25,175 nt of DNA from DATFQE01 sp035264445 (GTDB lineage: Bacteria > Actinomycetota > Thermoleophilia > Gaiellales > Gaiellaceae), in assembly GCA_035264445.1 (NCBI GenBank), contig DATFQE010000016.1, positions 1-25,175 of the forward strand, in the 5' to 3' direction. Of the stretch, positions 14,535-21,262 are shown piece by piece. The notes below the pieces were generated by a model. The model did no database searches and had not been told where the DNA came from. It worked only from the letters and a program-made list of their open reading frames with translations. Positions within the stretch are counted from its first letter, which is position 1. The number at the start of each line of letters is the position of its first letter. Made by a program: the position numbers and the translations under genes.

Positions 14535-15219
14535 CCGCGCGCATGACGACGACGAAGCGGTTCGGCTCGGTGCCTTCGCTCGTCGTCTCGACCCCGGGAT
14601 AGTCCTGGAGCGCGACGTGGACGACCTTGCGCTCGACGGCCGTCATCGGCTCGAGCTCGACGCGGTCGCCGAACTGAACCGCCCGCTCGGCGCTGCGGCG
14701 CGCGATCGAGGCGAGCGTCGCCTCGCGCCGCGCACGGTAACCGGAGGCGTCGACGACGACCTGGCGCCGCTCCTCCGGGAGCGCGCGCGAGACGATCGCG
14801 TTCGCGAGGTACTGGATCGCGTCGATCGTCTGCCCGTGCTTGCCGATCAGCAGGCCGAGGTTCCCACCCGTGCACGTGGCGACGAGCACGTCGTCCTCCT
14901 CGTGCAGATCGATGCGGCACCGAGCGCCGATTCCCTCGACGATCCGCTCGACCACCTCGCGCGCGAGCTCGGGCACGGGGCCTTCCGGGTCGGCCCCGGC
15001 CGACCCGGGCCCGGCGCCGTCCTCACGAGCGACAGTGGCCAGCACGCGGGCCGGCTCGTAGCCCACACCGAGCAATCCGCGCTCGCCTTCCGACACGACC
15101 TGGAAGCGAACGGCGGCCTTGTCGAGCCCTGGCTGGAGCCGCTCGAGCTCGCGGAGCGCGGCCCACTTGGCCTCACCGACCGTCTCGCCGGTGCCCTCGG
15201 CCTGCAACTCCTCGGTCAT
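14521..15219 (-). CDS. khpB: KhpB/Jag RNA-binding protein (Jag-N, KH and R3H domains)
   Basis: 232 residues. A Jag-N domain at about 11-62 (WAALRELERLQPG, then GERGLLGVG) is followed by a short Gly/Pro linker. A KH domain follows at about 85-165 with the GxxG loop in LLIGKHGQTIDAIQYLAN (GKHG 126-129). The R3H domain is at about 170-226 (R197 and H201 in ERKVVHVALQ, then TTSEGTEPNR). KhpB homologues bind small RNAs and mRNAs, often with KhpA, and affect cell elongation. The ATG overlaps the yidC stop by 4 bp (ATGA), and the C-terminus overlaps rsmG by 14 bp. The upstream extension of the frame is a shadow of yidC. Confidence 0.93.
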   Translation of the reverse strand: MTEELQAEGTGETVGEAKWAALRELERLQPGLDKAAVRFQVVSEGERGLLGVGYEPARVLATVAREDGAGPGSAGADPEGPVPELAREVVERIVEGIGARCRIDLHEEDDVLVATCTGGNLGLLIGKHGQTIDAIQYLANAIVSRALPEERRQVVVDASGYRARREATLASIARRSAERAVQFGDRVELEPMTAVERKVVHVALQDYPGVETTSEGTEPNRFVVVMRADGGG

Positions 15220-16019
15220 CTCCTGGCCCGTTTCTTTCGCTTGACCTTCCGCGCCTGCTGCTTCTGCGCCGGCTTCGGCTGCTCCTCGGGCACCTTCGCC
15301 GCGGCGTCGGGTCGCGGCGCTTTCGGCGGGGTCCGCGACGAGCGCTTTTCCGGCAGCTTGGGCTTCGGGGCCAACCGACGCGTGATCAGGCCCTGGCCCA
15401 CCGTCCACAGGTTCGTGGTCACCCAGTAGAGGACGAGGCCGGCCGGGAAGTTGAGGACGACGAAGAGGAACGCGAGCGGCAGGATCAGCAGCAGCGTCCG
15501 CTGCGTGCGGTCCATCGTGCTCGACATCAGCAGCGTCGAGGCGGTCTGGCTGATCGCGTAGATCGCGAGCAGCAGGTAGCCCGACCAGTGCGAGTTCGCC
15601 GGCGCCGTGATGTCCGGCACGATCCCGAGCCACCCCAGGTCGCTGCCCGGGTAGTTGGGGAAGATCTCCTTCTCGAAGTTCTTGAGGACGAAGTAGAGCG
15701 CGAAGAAGATCGGGATCTGCGCCACGATCGGCAGGCACGACGCGGCCGGGTTGATCTTGTTCTCCTTGTAGAACGCCATCAACTCCTGGTTCATGCGGGC
15801 GCGGTCGCCCTTGAACTTGGCCTGGATCGCCTTCATCTCCGGCAGGTGCGCCTGCATCCGCTGCATCGAGTGGATCTGGCGGACGGTCAGCGGCACGAGC
15901 AGGATCCGCACCATCAGCGTCAGTGCCACGATCGCCCACGCCCACGGCAGGCCGGCCGTGCCGTGCAGCCACTCGAGGACGTGCGTGAGGACGTTCTCGA
16001 TCGGGGTGAGCGGGTTCAC
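15216..16019 (-). CDS. yidC: YidC/Oxa1 membrane protein insertase
   Basis: 267 residues from a GTG that overlaps the yidD stop by 4 bp (GTGA). The YidC core has five membrane segments: about 26-45 (with the conserved groove Arg R38 in LMVRILLVPL), 95-113, 146-166, 177-191 and 193-212. The cytoplasmic hairpin between the first two contains MKAIQAKFKGDRARMNQEL. There is no lipobox or long periplasmic domain, as in Gram-positive/actinobacterial YidC. The C-terminal 50 residues are very basic (ending KRKKRARR) and would touch the ribosome. It inserts small membrane proteins alone or with SecYEG. An apparent N-terminal extension to 16094 would run into yidD and lacks conservation. Confidence 0.95.
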   Translation of the reverse strand: MNPLTPIENVLTHVLEWLHGTAGLPWAWAIVALTLMVRILLVPLTVRQIHSMQRMQAHLPEMKAIQAKFKGDRARMNQELMAFYKENKINPAASCLPIVAQIPIFFALYFVLKNFEKEIFPNYPGSDLGWLGIVPDITAPANSHWSGYLLLAIYAISQTASTLLMSSTMDRTQRTLLLILPLAFLFVVLNFPAGLVLYWVTTNLWTVGQGLITRRLAPKPKLPEKRSSRTPPKAPRPDAAAKVPEEQPKPAQKQQARKVKRKKRARR

Positions 16020-16246
16020 CGGTGGAACAGCCTCTGGTCGGAGACGGAGTCGGCGCCGCCGTGGCTCCACGGGTTGCAGCGCAGGAGCCGCCACCCGGCG
16101 AGAACCGAGCCGCGGAAGAATCCATAGGTCCGGAGCGCGTCGAGCGCGTACTGCGAGCAGCTCGGGTGGTACTTGCAGGAGCCGGCGAAGAGTGGGCCGA
16201 AGGTCCAGCGCCAGGCATAGACGACTCCCATCGCCGCGTACCTCAC
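16016..16246 (-). CDS. yidD: YidD membrane protein insertion efficiency factor
   Basis: 76 residues from the GTG that overlaps the rnpA stop by 4 bp (GTGA); an ATG five codons later is an alternative. The family core is clear: WRWTFGPLFAGSCKYHPSCS (12-31) with the conserved cysteines, ALDALRTYGFFRG (34-46) and LRCNPWSHGGADSV (55-68). YidD is a small, amphipathic, membrane-peripheral protein near YidC that helps insertion. The location between rnpA and yidC is the standard one. The longer 122-residue frame starts inside rnpA and is an Arg-rich shadow. Confidence 0.95.
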   Translation of the reverse strand: MRYAAMGVVYAWRWTFGPLFAGSCKYHPSCSQYALDALRTYGFFRGSVLAGWRLLRCNPWSHGGADSVSDQRLFHR

Positions 16247-16587
16247 GTCGCGCGCCTCAGGACCTCGTCGATTCGCTCGCCGAGCCAGTCGAGCCCGCGC
16301 GAGTCGGCAGCCTCGGGGAGGCCGGCGCGGGCGAGGATCACGTAGTCGCGCCCGGGCGGGACGTCGTCGAGTCGCGCACGCCACGCCTCGCGAAGCTGCC
16401 GTTTGAGGCGGTTCCTCGTCACGGCCGAGCCGAGCGACTTCGGCACCGCCAGGCCCAGGCGGGGGTCGCCGTCGGCATCCTCGCGCGGGAACCAGTAGAG
16501 CACGACGTAGCGGCTCGCGAAGGAGCGGCCGTGGCGGTAGACGGCCTCGAAGTCGCGCGAGCGCGACAGGCGGTGGCGGCGCTCCAC
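16243..16587 (-). CDS. rnpA: Ribonuclease P protein component
   Basis: 114 residues. ERRHRLSRSRDFEAVYRHGR (2-21) is the start typical of RnpA. LGLAVPKSLGSAVTRNRLKRQ (45-65) includes the RNR motif (58-60) that contacts RNase P RNA, followed by LREAWR. The protein assists the catalytic RNA in removing tRNA 5' leaders. GTG 16587 lies 14 bp after the rpmH stop. The reading frame remains open for hundreds of bases upstream through rpmH, but that part has no RnpA character. yidD follows with a GTGA overlap. Confidence 0.95.
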   Translation of the reverse strand: MERRHRLSRSRDFEAVYRHGRSFASRYVVLYWFPREDADGDPRLGLAVPKSLGSAVTRNRLKRQLREAWRARLDDVPPGRDYVILARAGLPEAADSRGLDWLGERIDEVLRRAT

Positions 16588-16601
16588 GCGGGCCGGAGCC
16601 G

Positions 16602-16736
16602 TCAGGCCGACAGGCGCTTGCGACCGCGTGCGCGGCGACGCTTGAGGATCGCCTGGCCGGCGCGCGTTGCCATCCGCGCTCGGAAGCCGTGTCGGCGCTT
16701 TCGCCGACGCACGTTGGGCTGATAGGTGCGCTTCAA
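16602..16736 (-). CDS. rpmH: 50S ribosomal protein L34
   Basis: 44 residues. KRTYQPNVRRRKRRHGFRAR, then MATRAGQAILKRRRARGRKRLSA, is a standard L34 of normal length. The start is TTG (16736-16734) directly before the conserved KRTYQPN; no ATG or GTG is available in frame. No Shine-Dalgarno sequence is obvious in the leader, which is pyrimidine-rich. It is the first gene of the leftward origin operon, transcribed from a promoter at about 16785-16813, and is followed by rnpA after 14 bp. Confidence 0.96.
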   Translation of the reverse strand: MKRTYQPNVRRRKRRHGFRARMATRAGQAILKRRRARGRKRLSA

Positions 16737-16784
16737 AGTCCGAAAGAGAGATGAGTGGAGAGGGTGTCCCGCAGGACGCGAGTG

Positions 16785-16813
16785 AGTATAGACGAGGTCT
16801 TTTCAGGTTCAGT
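16785..16813 (-). promoter_or_regulatory. Candidate promoter of the rpmH operon
   Basis: On the minus strand TATACT (16790-16785) is a near-perfect -10. A weak -35, ACTGAA (16813-16808), lies 17 bp upstream. The predicted leader to the TTG of rpmH is about 40 nt. The -35 touches a DnaA-box-like site (16812-16820), so DnaA binding could influence this promoter. Confidence 0.5.
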
Positions 16814-16962
16814 TTCCACAGTTGCGAGCAGACTCCCGAAGGTACTGCGAGCGCGGGTTTGGAGGCGCACGAGCGACCGGGTTTCCCCAGCTGTGGATAA
16901 CGGTGTGGATGCACCTCTTTTCCCTGCAAATGTCCGGAAACTAGTCCACCGAAGTATCCACA
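16812..16962. other. oriC DnaA-box cluster between rpmH and dnaA
   Basis: The 305-bp gap 16737-17041 holds five DnaA-box-like 9-mers, compared with TTATCCACA. They are GTTTCCACA at 16812-16820 (+), a perfect box at 16892-16900 (-), GCATCCACA at 16904-16912 (-), TAGTCCACC at 16942-16950 (+) and GTATCCACA at 16954-16962 (+). The last four are placed symmetrically around 16927. The 29-bp centre is less GC-rich than surrounding genes. Combined with the dnaA context and divergent gene orientation, this is very probably part of the replication origin. The weaker boxes individually would not be convincing. Confidence 0.8.
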
Positions 16963-16972
16963 GAAACAGCCG

Positions 16973-17001
16973 TTGTGAGGCCGGTTTGACGCTGCTATGC
17001 T
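16973..17001 (+). promoter_or_regulatory. Promoter of dnaA
   Basis: TTGTGA (16973-16978), a 17-bp spacer, then TATGCT (16996-17001) preceded by TGC, which gives an extended -10 (TGCTATGCT). Transcription would start near 17008. It lies 10 bp downstream of the last DnaA box, so autoregulation by DnaA is likely. The -10 contains the ATG at 16997, which therefore cannot be the dnaA start if this promoter is used. Confidence 0.6.
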
Positions 17002-17041
17002 CGCCGCTCTTTTCGTCGAGCAGGAGAGCGGGAACCGCCGA

Positions 17042-18412
17042 GTGGAGCGCCAGCGTGAGCTGACTGCCGAGGATCTCTGGAACGAGGTCGCCGATCGGCT
17101 CAAGGACGCGCTCAACGACACGACCTTCCGCACCTGGTTCGACCAGGTCGAGGGTGGCGACGTCTCCGAGGACGCCGTCGTCCTCACCGTCCCGAACGAC
17201 TTCACGCGGAACTGGATCGAGGCCCACTTCTTCGGGCTCGTCCAGGCCGCGGTGCGCGAGCTCACCGGTGACGAGCGGCCCGTTCGGCTCGCCGTCAGAA
17301 CCGAGCGAGACCCCAACGAGGCCGTGGTAGCGGCGGAGACGGGCTCGTCGTCGTCGATCACGCCTCCCGCCCGGACGCCCTCCGGAGGGCTGAACCCGAA
17401 GTACACGTTCGACTCGTTCGTGATCGGCTCGTCCAACCGCTTCGCGCACGCAGCCGCGCTCGCCGTAGCCGAGGCGCCCGCCCAGGCGTACAACCCGCTC
17501 TTCATCTACGGCGGCACCGGGCTCGGGAAGACGCACCTGCTCCAGGCCGTCGGACAGTACGTCGACGAGCACTCGTCCACGCTCGGGGTCAAGTACGTCA
17601 CCAGCGAGACCTTCATGAACGACTTCATCAACTCGCTGCGCGACAAGCGGATCGAGGGCTTCAAGCAGCGGTACCGCAACTACGACCTGCTGATGATCGA
17701 CGACATCCAGTTCCTCGAGGGCAAGGAGCGGATCCAGGAGGAGTTCTTCCACACCTTCAACTCGCTCTACGAGGCCGGCCGGCAGATCGTGATCTCGTCC
17801 GACCGCCCGCCGCGGGAGATCTCCACGCTCGAGGAGCGGCTGCGCTCGCGCTTCGAGTGGGGCCTCATCACCGACATCCAGCCGCCCGACCTCGAGACGC
17901 GGATCGCGATCCTCCGAAAGCGTGTGAAGACCGACGGCATCCACGTCCCCGACCCCCAGGTCCTGACGTTCATCGCGAGCCGTGTCTCCACGAACATCCG
18001 CGAGCTCGAGGGCGCCCTCACGCGCGTCGTCGCGTTCTCGTCGCTCACCGGCCGGTTGATGACCGTCGACCTCGCGCAGGACGTGCTTCGCGACGTCTTC
18101 CCGCAGGGCGAGGCCGCGGAGGTCTCGATCGAGCGGATCCAGGAGACGGTGATCGACCGCTTCGGGCTCTCGCTCGACGAGCTCTGCGGCGAGAGGCGCT
18201 CGCAGAACATCGTCTACCCGAGGCAGGTCGCGATGTACCTCTCGCGCGAGCTGACCGACTCCTCGCTGCCGAAGATCGGGCGGCACTTCGGCGGCCGCGA
18301 CCACACCACGGTGATCCACGCGACCACCAAGATCGCGCGCCTCATCCGCGAGGACCGCTCTGTGTACAACCTCGTGCAAGAGTTGACCGCACGGATCAAG
18401 CAAGCGCGCTGA
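17042..18412 (+). CDS. dnaA: DnaA replication initiator
   Basis: 456 residues from GTG 17042. Domain I (about 8-85) has LWNEVADRLKDALNDTTFRTWF. Domain II is a short Ser/Pro linker (about 88-118). Domain III is the AAA+ module with Walker A GGTGLGKT (157-164), Walker B LLMIDDIQF (216-224) and an arginine-finger region near LEERLRSRFEWGL (263-275). Domain IV binds DnaA boxes through FGGRDHTTVIHATTKI (416-431). The protein melts the origin and recruits the helicase. An ATG at 16997 gives a longer frame but sits inside the -10 box of the likely promoter. AGGAGAG (17022-17028) is the only SD-like sequence and is somewhat distant from the GTG, leaving mild doubt about the start. Confidence 0.95.
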   Translation: MERQRELTAEDLWNEVADRLKDALNDTTFRTWFDQVEGGDVSEDAVVLTVPNDFTRNWIEAHFFGLVQAAVRELTGDERPVRLAVRTERDPNEAVVAAETGSSSSITPPARTPSGGLNPKYTFDSFVIGSSNRFAHAAALAVAEAPAQAYNPLFIYGGTGLGKTHLLQAVGQYVDEHSSTLGVKYVTSETFMNDFINSLRDKRIEGFKQRYRNYDLLMIDDIQFLEGKERIQEEFFHTFNSLYEAGRQIVISSDRPPREISTLEERLRSRFEWGLITDIQPPDLETRIAILRKRVKTDGIHVPDPQVLTFIASRVSTNIRELEGALTRVVAFSSLTGRLMTVDLAQDVLRDVFPQGEAAEVSIERIQETVIDRFGLSLDELCGERRSQNIVYPRQVAMYLSRELTDSSLPKIGRHFGGRDHTTVIHATTKIARLIREDRSVYNLVQELTARIKQAR

Positions 18413-18526
18413 ACGTGTGGACGGCCGCCTCCATCCCCGGAAGGCCTGTTCGTAACCGGCGCTTTTCCCCCTCCGGCGTCCCCACGCCAAAGCACGGAAC
18501 CATGCGGCTGCACGCCGTCTTCCCCG

Positions 18527-18564
18527 TCCTCCACACTCCCTAGTACTACTACGAGAGGATTTAA
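18527..18564 (+). other. Candidate origin-unwinding element (DnaA box, GC block, DnaA-trios) in the dnaA-dnaN gap
   Basis: TCCTCCACA (18527-18535; 7 of 9 matches to a DnaA box) is followed by CTCCC and then TAG-TAC-TAC-TAC (18541-18552), GAGAGGA and TTTAAAT. In Bacillus subtilis the basal unwinding system has the same order: DnaA box, GC cluster, TAC/TAT trios, AT-rich DUE. The rest of the 152-bp gap (18413-18526) shows only one weak further box-like site, TGTGGACGG at 18416-18424 (minus strand). Confidence 0.5.
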
Positions 18565-19698
18565 ATGATTGAAGTCGACACAGTTGTTGGGACGGGGATG
18601 AAGGCCACCTGCGCACGAGACGAGCTGCTCCGCCACCTCGGCGTCGTCTCCCGTGCCGTGTCGACACGGATGACCGTCCAGATCCTCTCGGGCATCAGGC
18701 TCTCCGCTGCCGAAGGCAGGCTGGAGCTCGCAGCCACGGACATGGAGCTCTCGCTGCGCTCGGGGTTCGAGGCCGAGATCGGGGACGAAGGGGTGGTCGT
18801 CGTGCCCGGCAAGACCTTCGTCGACATCGTCCGGCTCCTGCCAGACGCCGACGTGGCGCTCGAGCACAAGCCCGAGGAGGGCTCGCTCGTCCTAGCCTGC
18901 GGCTCCGCGACCTACCGGCTGCACACCTACAACCCCGAGGACTTTCCGCAGCTGCCCGACGTGTCGAAGGTCCAGCTCGTCCCCGTCGACCGTGCGGCGA
19001 TGCTCGAGACCGCAGCGCGTGTCGGTCGAGCCGCTTCGCGTGACGAGTCCAGGCCGGTGCTTACCGGCATCCTCGTGCGCTTCGATCCGGGCAAGCTCAC
19101 GATGGCCGCGACCGACTCGTACCGGATGGCGGTGAAAGAGACGGACGTCGAGGGCGAGACGCCCGACTTCGAGGCGATCGTGCCTGCGAAGGCGCTGGGG
19201 GAGCTCACGCGGATCGCGCAGGCCGGCGACGAGCTCTACCTCGGCGTGCACGAGAACAACCAGGTCGTGTTCGGAACCGACGGGATCTGGCTGACCACGA
19301 GGCGGATCGACGGGCAGTTTCCGAACCACAAGCAGCTGATTCCGGAGACCTTCGAGTACTCGCTCGCGCTTCCGCGTGAGGAGCTGCTCGAGGTCGTTCG
19401 CCGCACCGCGGTCATGGCCCAGCGGAACTCGCCGCTGCGCCTGCGCTTCTCGGACGGGGAGCTCACGATCTCCGCACGGACGCAGGACGTCGGCGAAGCC
19501 ACCGAGTCGCTGCCCGTCTCGTTCGCCGGCGACGCGCTCGAGATCGGCTTCAACCCCGAGTTCCTGCGCGAGGGGATCGAGTCCGTCGACGAGGACGAGC
19601 TGCAGCTGCGGCTGATCAGCCCGCTGCGGCCCGGGCTCATCCAGAGCGCCGAGGGCGACTTTTCGTACCTGATCATGCCGATTCGGCTAGCGGGATAG
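18565..19698 (+). CDS. dnaN: DNA polymerase III beta sliding clamp
   Basis: 377 residues covering the three clamp domains. Typical blocks are SRAVSTRMTVQILSGIRL (about 29-46), DETRPVLTGI-like DESRPVLTGILVRF (about 158-171), a MAATDSYRMAVKE strand and the C-terminal LISPLRPGLIQ with YLIMPIRLAG at the end. The clamp encircles DNA and tethers polymerase III and repair factors. ATG 18565 has a strong SD (GAGAGGA, 5-bp spacing). However, the family normally starts at MKATCARDELL (ATG 18598), and the 11 codons before it have unusually low third-position GC. The true start may therefore be 18598. The gene lies 152 bp after dnaA and 11 bp before recF. Confidence 0.95.
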   Translation: MIEVDTVVGTGMKATCARDELLRHLGVVSRAVSTRMTVQILSGIRLSAAEGRLELAATDMELSLRSGFEAEIGDEGVVVVPGKTFVDIVRLLPDADVALEHKPEEGSLVLACGSATYRLHTYNPEDFPQLPDVSKVQLVPVDRAAMLETAARVGRAASRDESRPVLTGILVRFDPGKLTMAATDSYRMAVKETDVEGETPDFEAIVPAKALGELTRIAQAGDELYLGVHENNQVVFGTDGIWLTTRRIDGQFPNHKQLIPETFEYSLALPREELLEVVRRTAVMAQRNSPLRLRFSDGELTISARTQDVGEATESLPVSFAGDALEIGFNPEFLREGIESVDEDELQLRLISPLRPGLIQSAEGDFSYLIMPIRLAG

Positions 19699-19709
19699 CG
19701 ACCGTCTAG

Positions 19710-20768
19710 CTGGTCGTCGGGACGCTCACGCTCCGCCAGTTCCGCTCCTACGCGAACCTCGAGCTCGGGCTCGAACCGGGCCTCGTGCTTGCGGTCGGGC
19801 CCAACGGCGCCGGCAAGACGAACCTGCTCGAGGCGCTCCACGTCGGCACCCAGGGCTTCTCGCCCCGCACCCGCACCGATGCTCAGCTGATCCGCTTCGG
19901 AGAGACGGCGGCGCGCGTCGAGCTCCGCGGCGAGCGCGAAGGTGCTCCGGTCGAGCTCCAGGTCACCCTGCGCACGAACGAGCCCAAGCACGCGCTGCTG
20001 AACGGCTCGCGCCTCGGCGCTGCTGAGCAGCTGCGCTCGGAGGTGGCGACGCTCGTCTTCACCCCCGACCGCCTCGCCGTGGTCAAAGGCGGGCCCGCCG
20101 CACGCCGCGCCTACTTCGACCGCGTCGTCGGCCGGCTCTCGCCGGCGCGGGGCGGCCTCTCGGCGGAGTACGGCGCCGCCGTCGCGCAGCGCAACGCCTC
20201 GCTGCGACGCGTTGCCTCGGGGTTCTCGTCGCGGGATGCGCTCGCGCCGTGGACCGAGCGGGTGGCCGACCTCGGGGCCAGGCTCGTGGAGGCGCGCGTC
20301 CGGGCGATCGGCGAGCTCTCGCCGCGATTCGCCGAACGCGCCGAGGAGCTTGGTCTATCCTCGGGCCGGCTCGAGTACGCGGGCGGTCCGCCGAGCCGCG
20401 AGGCGCTCGAGGCGAGGATCGACCGTGACCTGGAGCGTGGCGTCACGGGCCTCGGGCCGCACCTCGACGACGTCGCGGTCGCGTCGGGAGCCCGCGACCT
20501 TCGCGCATTCGGATCCCAGGGCGAGCAGCGCCTGGCCGTGCTGTCCCTCCTCCTGGCCGAGTACGAGCTGCTCGCCGCCTCGGGCCGGACGCCGCTCCTC
20601 CTCCTCGACGACGTGCTCTCGGAGCTCGACGAGGCGCGCCGCGGAATCCTCGTGGAGCGGATCCGCAGCAGCGGCCAGACCTTCGTCACCGCGACGAGCG
20701 CGGGCGCACTTCCCTCCGCCCCCGACCAACTGATCGAGGTGAGGCCCGGTGCCGCGCGCGTGGCGTGA
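19710..20768 (+). CDS. recF: RecF recombination/repair ATPase (apparent non-canonical start)
   Basis: About 352 residues. Walker A is GPNGAGKTNLLEAL (30-43), the ABC signature SQGEQRLAVLSLLLAEYELL (269-288), and Walker B with D-loop TPLLLLDDVLSELDEARR (294-311). The family's first strand is GTLTLRQFRSYANLEL (4-19). It is encoded upstream of the first ATG/GTG/TTG in frame (GTG 19785), while an in-frame TAG lies at 19707-19709. The only near-cognate start that keeps the fold intact is CTG 19710 (GTC 19713 less likely). RecF loads RecA at gaps with RecO and RecR. The gene follows dnaN by 11 bp and overlaps dciA by 20 bp. Confidence 0.93.
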   Translation: MVVGTLTLRQFRSYANLELGLEPGLVLAVGPNGAGKTNLLEALHVGTQGFSPRTRTDAQLIRFGETAARVELRGEREGAPVELQVTLRTNEPKHALLNGSRLGAAEQLRSEVATLVFTPDRLAVVKGGPAARRAYFDRVVGRLSPARGGLSAEYGAAVAQRNASLRRVASGFSSRDALAPWTERVADLGARLVEARVRAIGELSPRFAERAEELGLSSGRLEYAGGPPSREALEARIDRDLERGVTGLGPHLDDVAVASGARDLRAFGSQGEQRLAVLSLLLAEYELLAASGRTPLLLLDDVLSELDEARRGILVERIRSSGQTFVTATSAGALPSAPDQLIEVRPGAARVA

Positions 20769-21219
20769 GCCGGAGCGAATCGGCGGGGCGGTCCGCCGTC
20801 AGCTCGCGCGCTTCGGTGCGCCGACGCGAATCGGCGGCGTCGTGGACGGGTGGCCCTCGGCGGTGGGCGGCCTGGTGGCGCGGAACGCGTGGCCCGCGCG
20901 CGTGCAGCGGGACGGAACGCTCGTCGTGCATACGAAGGACGCCGTCTGGGCGTTCGAGCTCGGCCACCGGTCTCCGGAGATCCTCGACCGGCTCGGCGGG
21001 GACGTGCGGGCGATCAGGTTCGTTCCGGGCCCCATCCCCGAAGCTACGCTGCCGGCGTCGGAGACCTCCGAACCGTCGCCTGTGAGGGCAACGGCGGAGC
21101 AGCTCGAGCAGGGGGCAGCGCTCGCATCGGGGATCGCCGACGGCGAGCTCCGCGATCGCGTCGCGAAGGCCGCCGCCGCGGGCCTCGCCAGGGCCGCTGA
21201 CGGCCGCTCCGTCTGGTAA
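20749..21219 (+). CDS. dciA: DciA (DUF721) replicative-helicase operator/loader
   Basis: 156 residues from GTG 20749, overlapping the recF end by 20 bp. The DUF721 core runs from IGGAVRRQLARFG (about 11-23) through VVDGWPSAVGGLVARNAWPARV and TLVVHTKDAVWAFELGHRSPEILDRLG to VRAIRFVPGP. This is the region that contacts DnaB-type helicase in bacteria lacking DnaC/DnaI. A low-complexity linker (about 98-112) and a helical Ala-rich tail (about 113-150) follow. Position between recF and gyrB is the standard actinobacterial arrangement (M. tuberculosis Rv0004). The TAA stop forms part of the likely gyrB -10 hexamer. Confidence 0.9.
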   Translation: MPRAWREPERIGGAVRRQLARFGAPTRIGGVVDGWPSAVGGLVARNAWPARVQRDGTLVVHTKDAVWAFELGHRSPEILDRLGGDVRAIRFVPGPIPEATLPASETSEPSPVRATAEQLEQGAALASGIADGELRDRVAKAAAAGLARAADGRSVW

Positions 21220-21222
21220 ACT
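21214..21222 (+). promoter_or_regulatory. Candidate extended -10 promoter of gyrB
   Basis: TGGTAAACT has TG one base before TAAACT, and the TAA is the dciA stop. No -35 with good spacing is visible (CTGACG at 21197-21202 is 14 bp away), as allowed for extended -10 promoters. The transcript would start near 21229, right at the base of the hairpin that precedes gyrB. Confidence 0.4.
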
Positions 21223-21229
21223 TCACTGC

Positions 21230-21262
21230 GCCCGGAAATCGCGCGATTGCAGGGCTTTTTTT
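21230..21262 (+). promoter_or_regulatory. Hairpin plus T7 tract directly before the gyrB start (terminator-like leader)
   Basis: GCCC (21230-21233) pairs with GGGC (21252-21255). Inside it the palindrome AATCGCGCGATT (21237-21248) folds on a GCGC loop, with one more G-C pair between two mismatches. Seven T residues (21256-21262) then run straight into the ATG. The shape is that of an intrinsic terminator or attenuator. The only SD-like bases, AGGG (21251-21254), lie in the 3' arm and would be hidden when folded. Confidence 0.5.

Noticed and set aside
16588..17505. Large N-terminal extension of RnpA running through rpmH, as in the overlapping Thermus genes
   Set aside because: The frame is open only because of base composition. 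It crosses the origin and dnaA, shows no RnpA character, and rpmH ends 14 bp before a good GTG.
16733..18667. 644-residue leftward ORF across dnaA and the origin
   Set aside because: It is antisense to dnaA, with Arg/Glu/Val-rich composition and no family motif.
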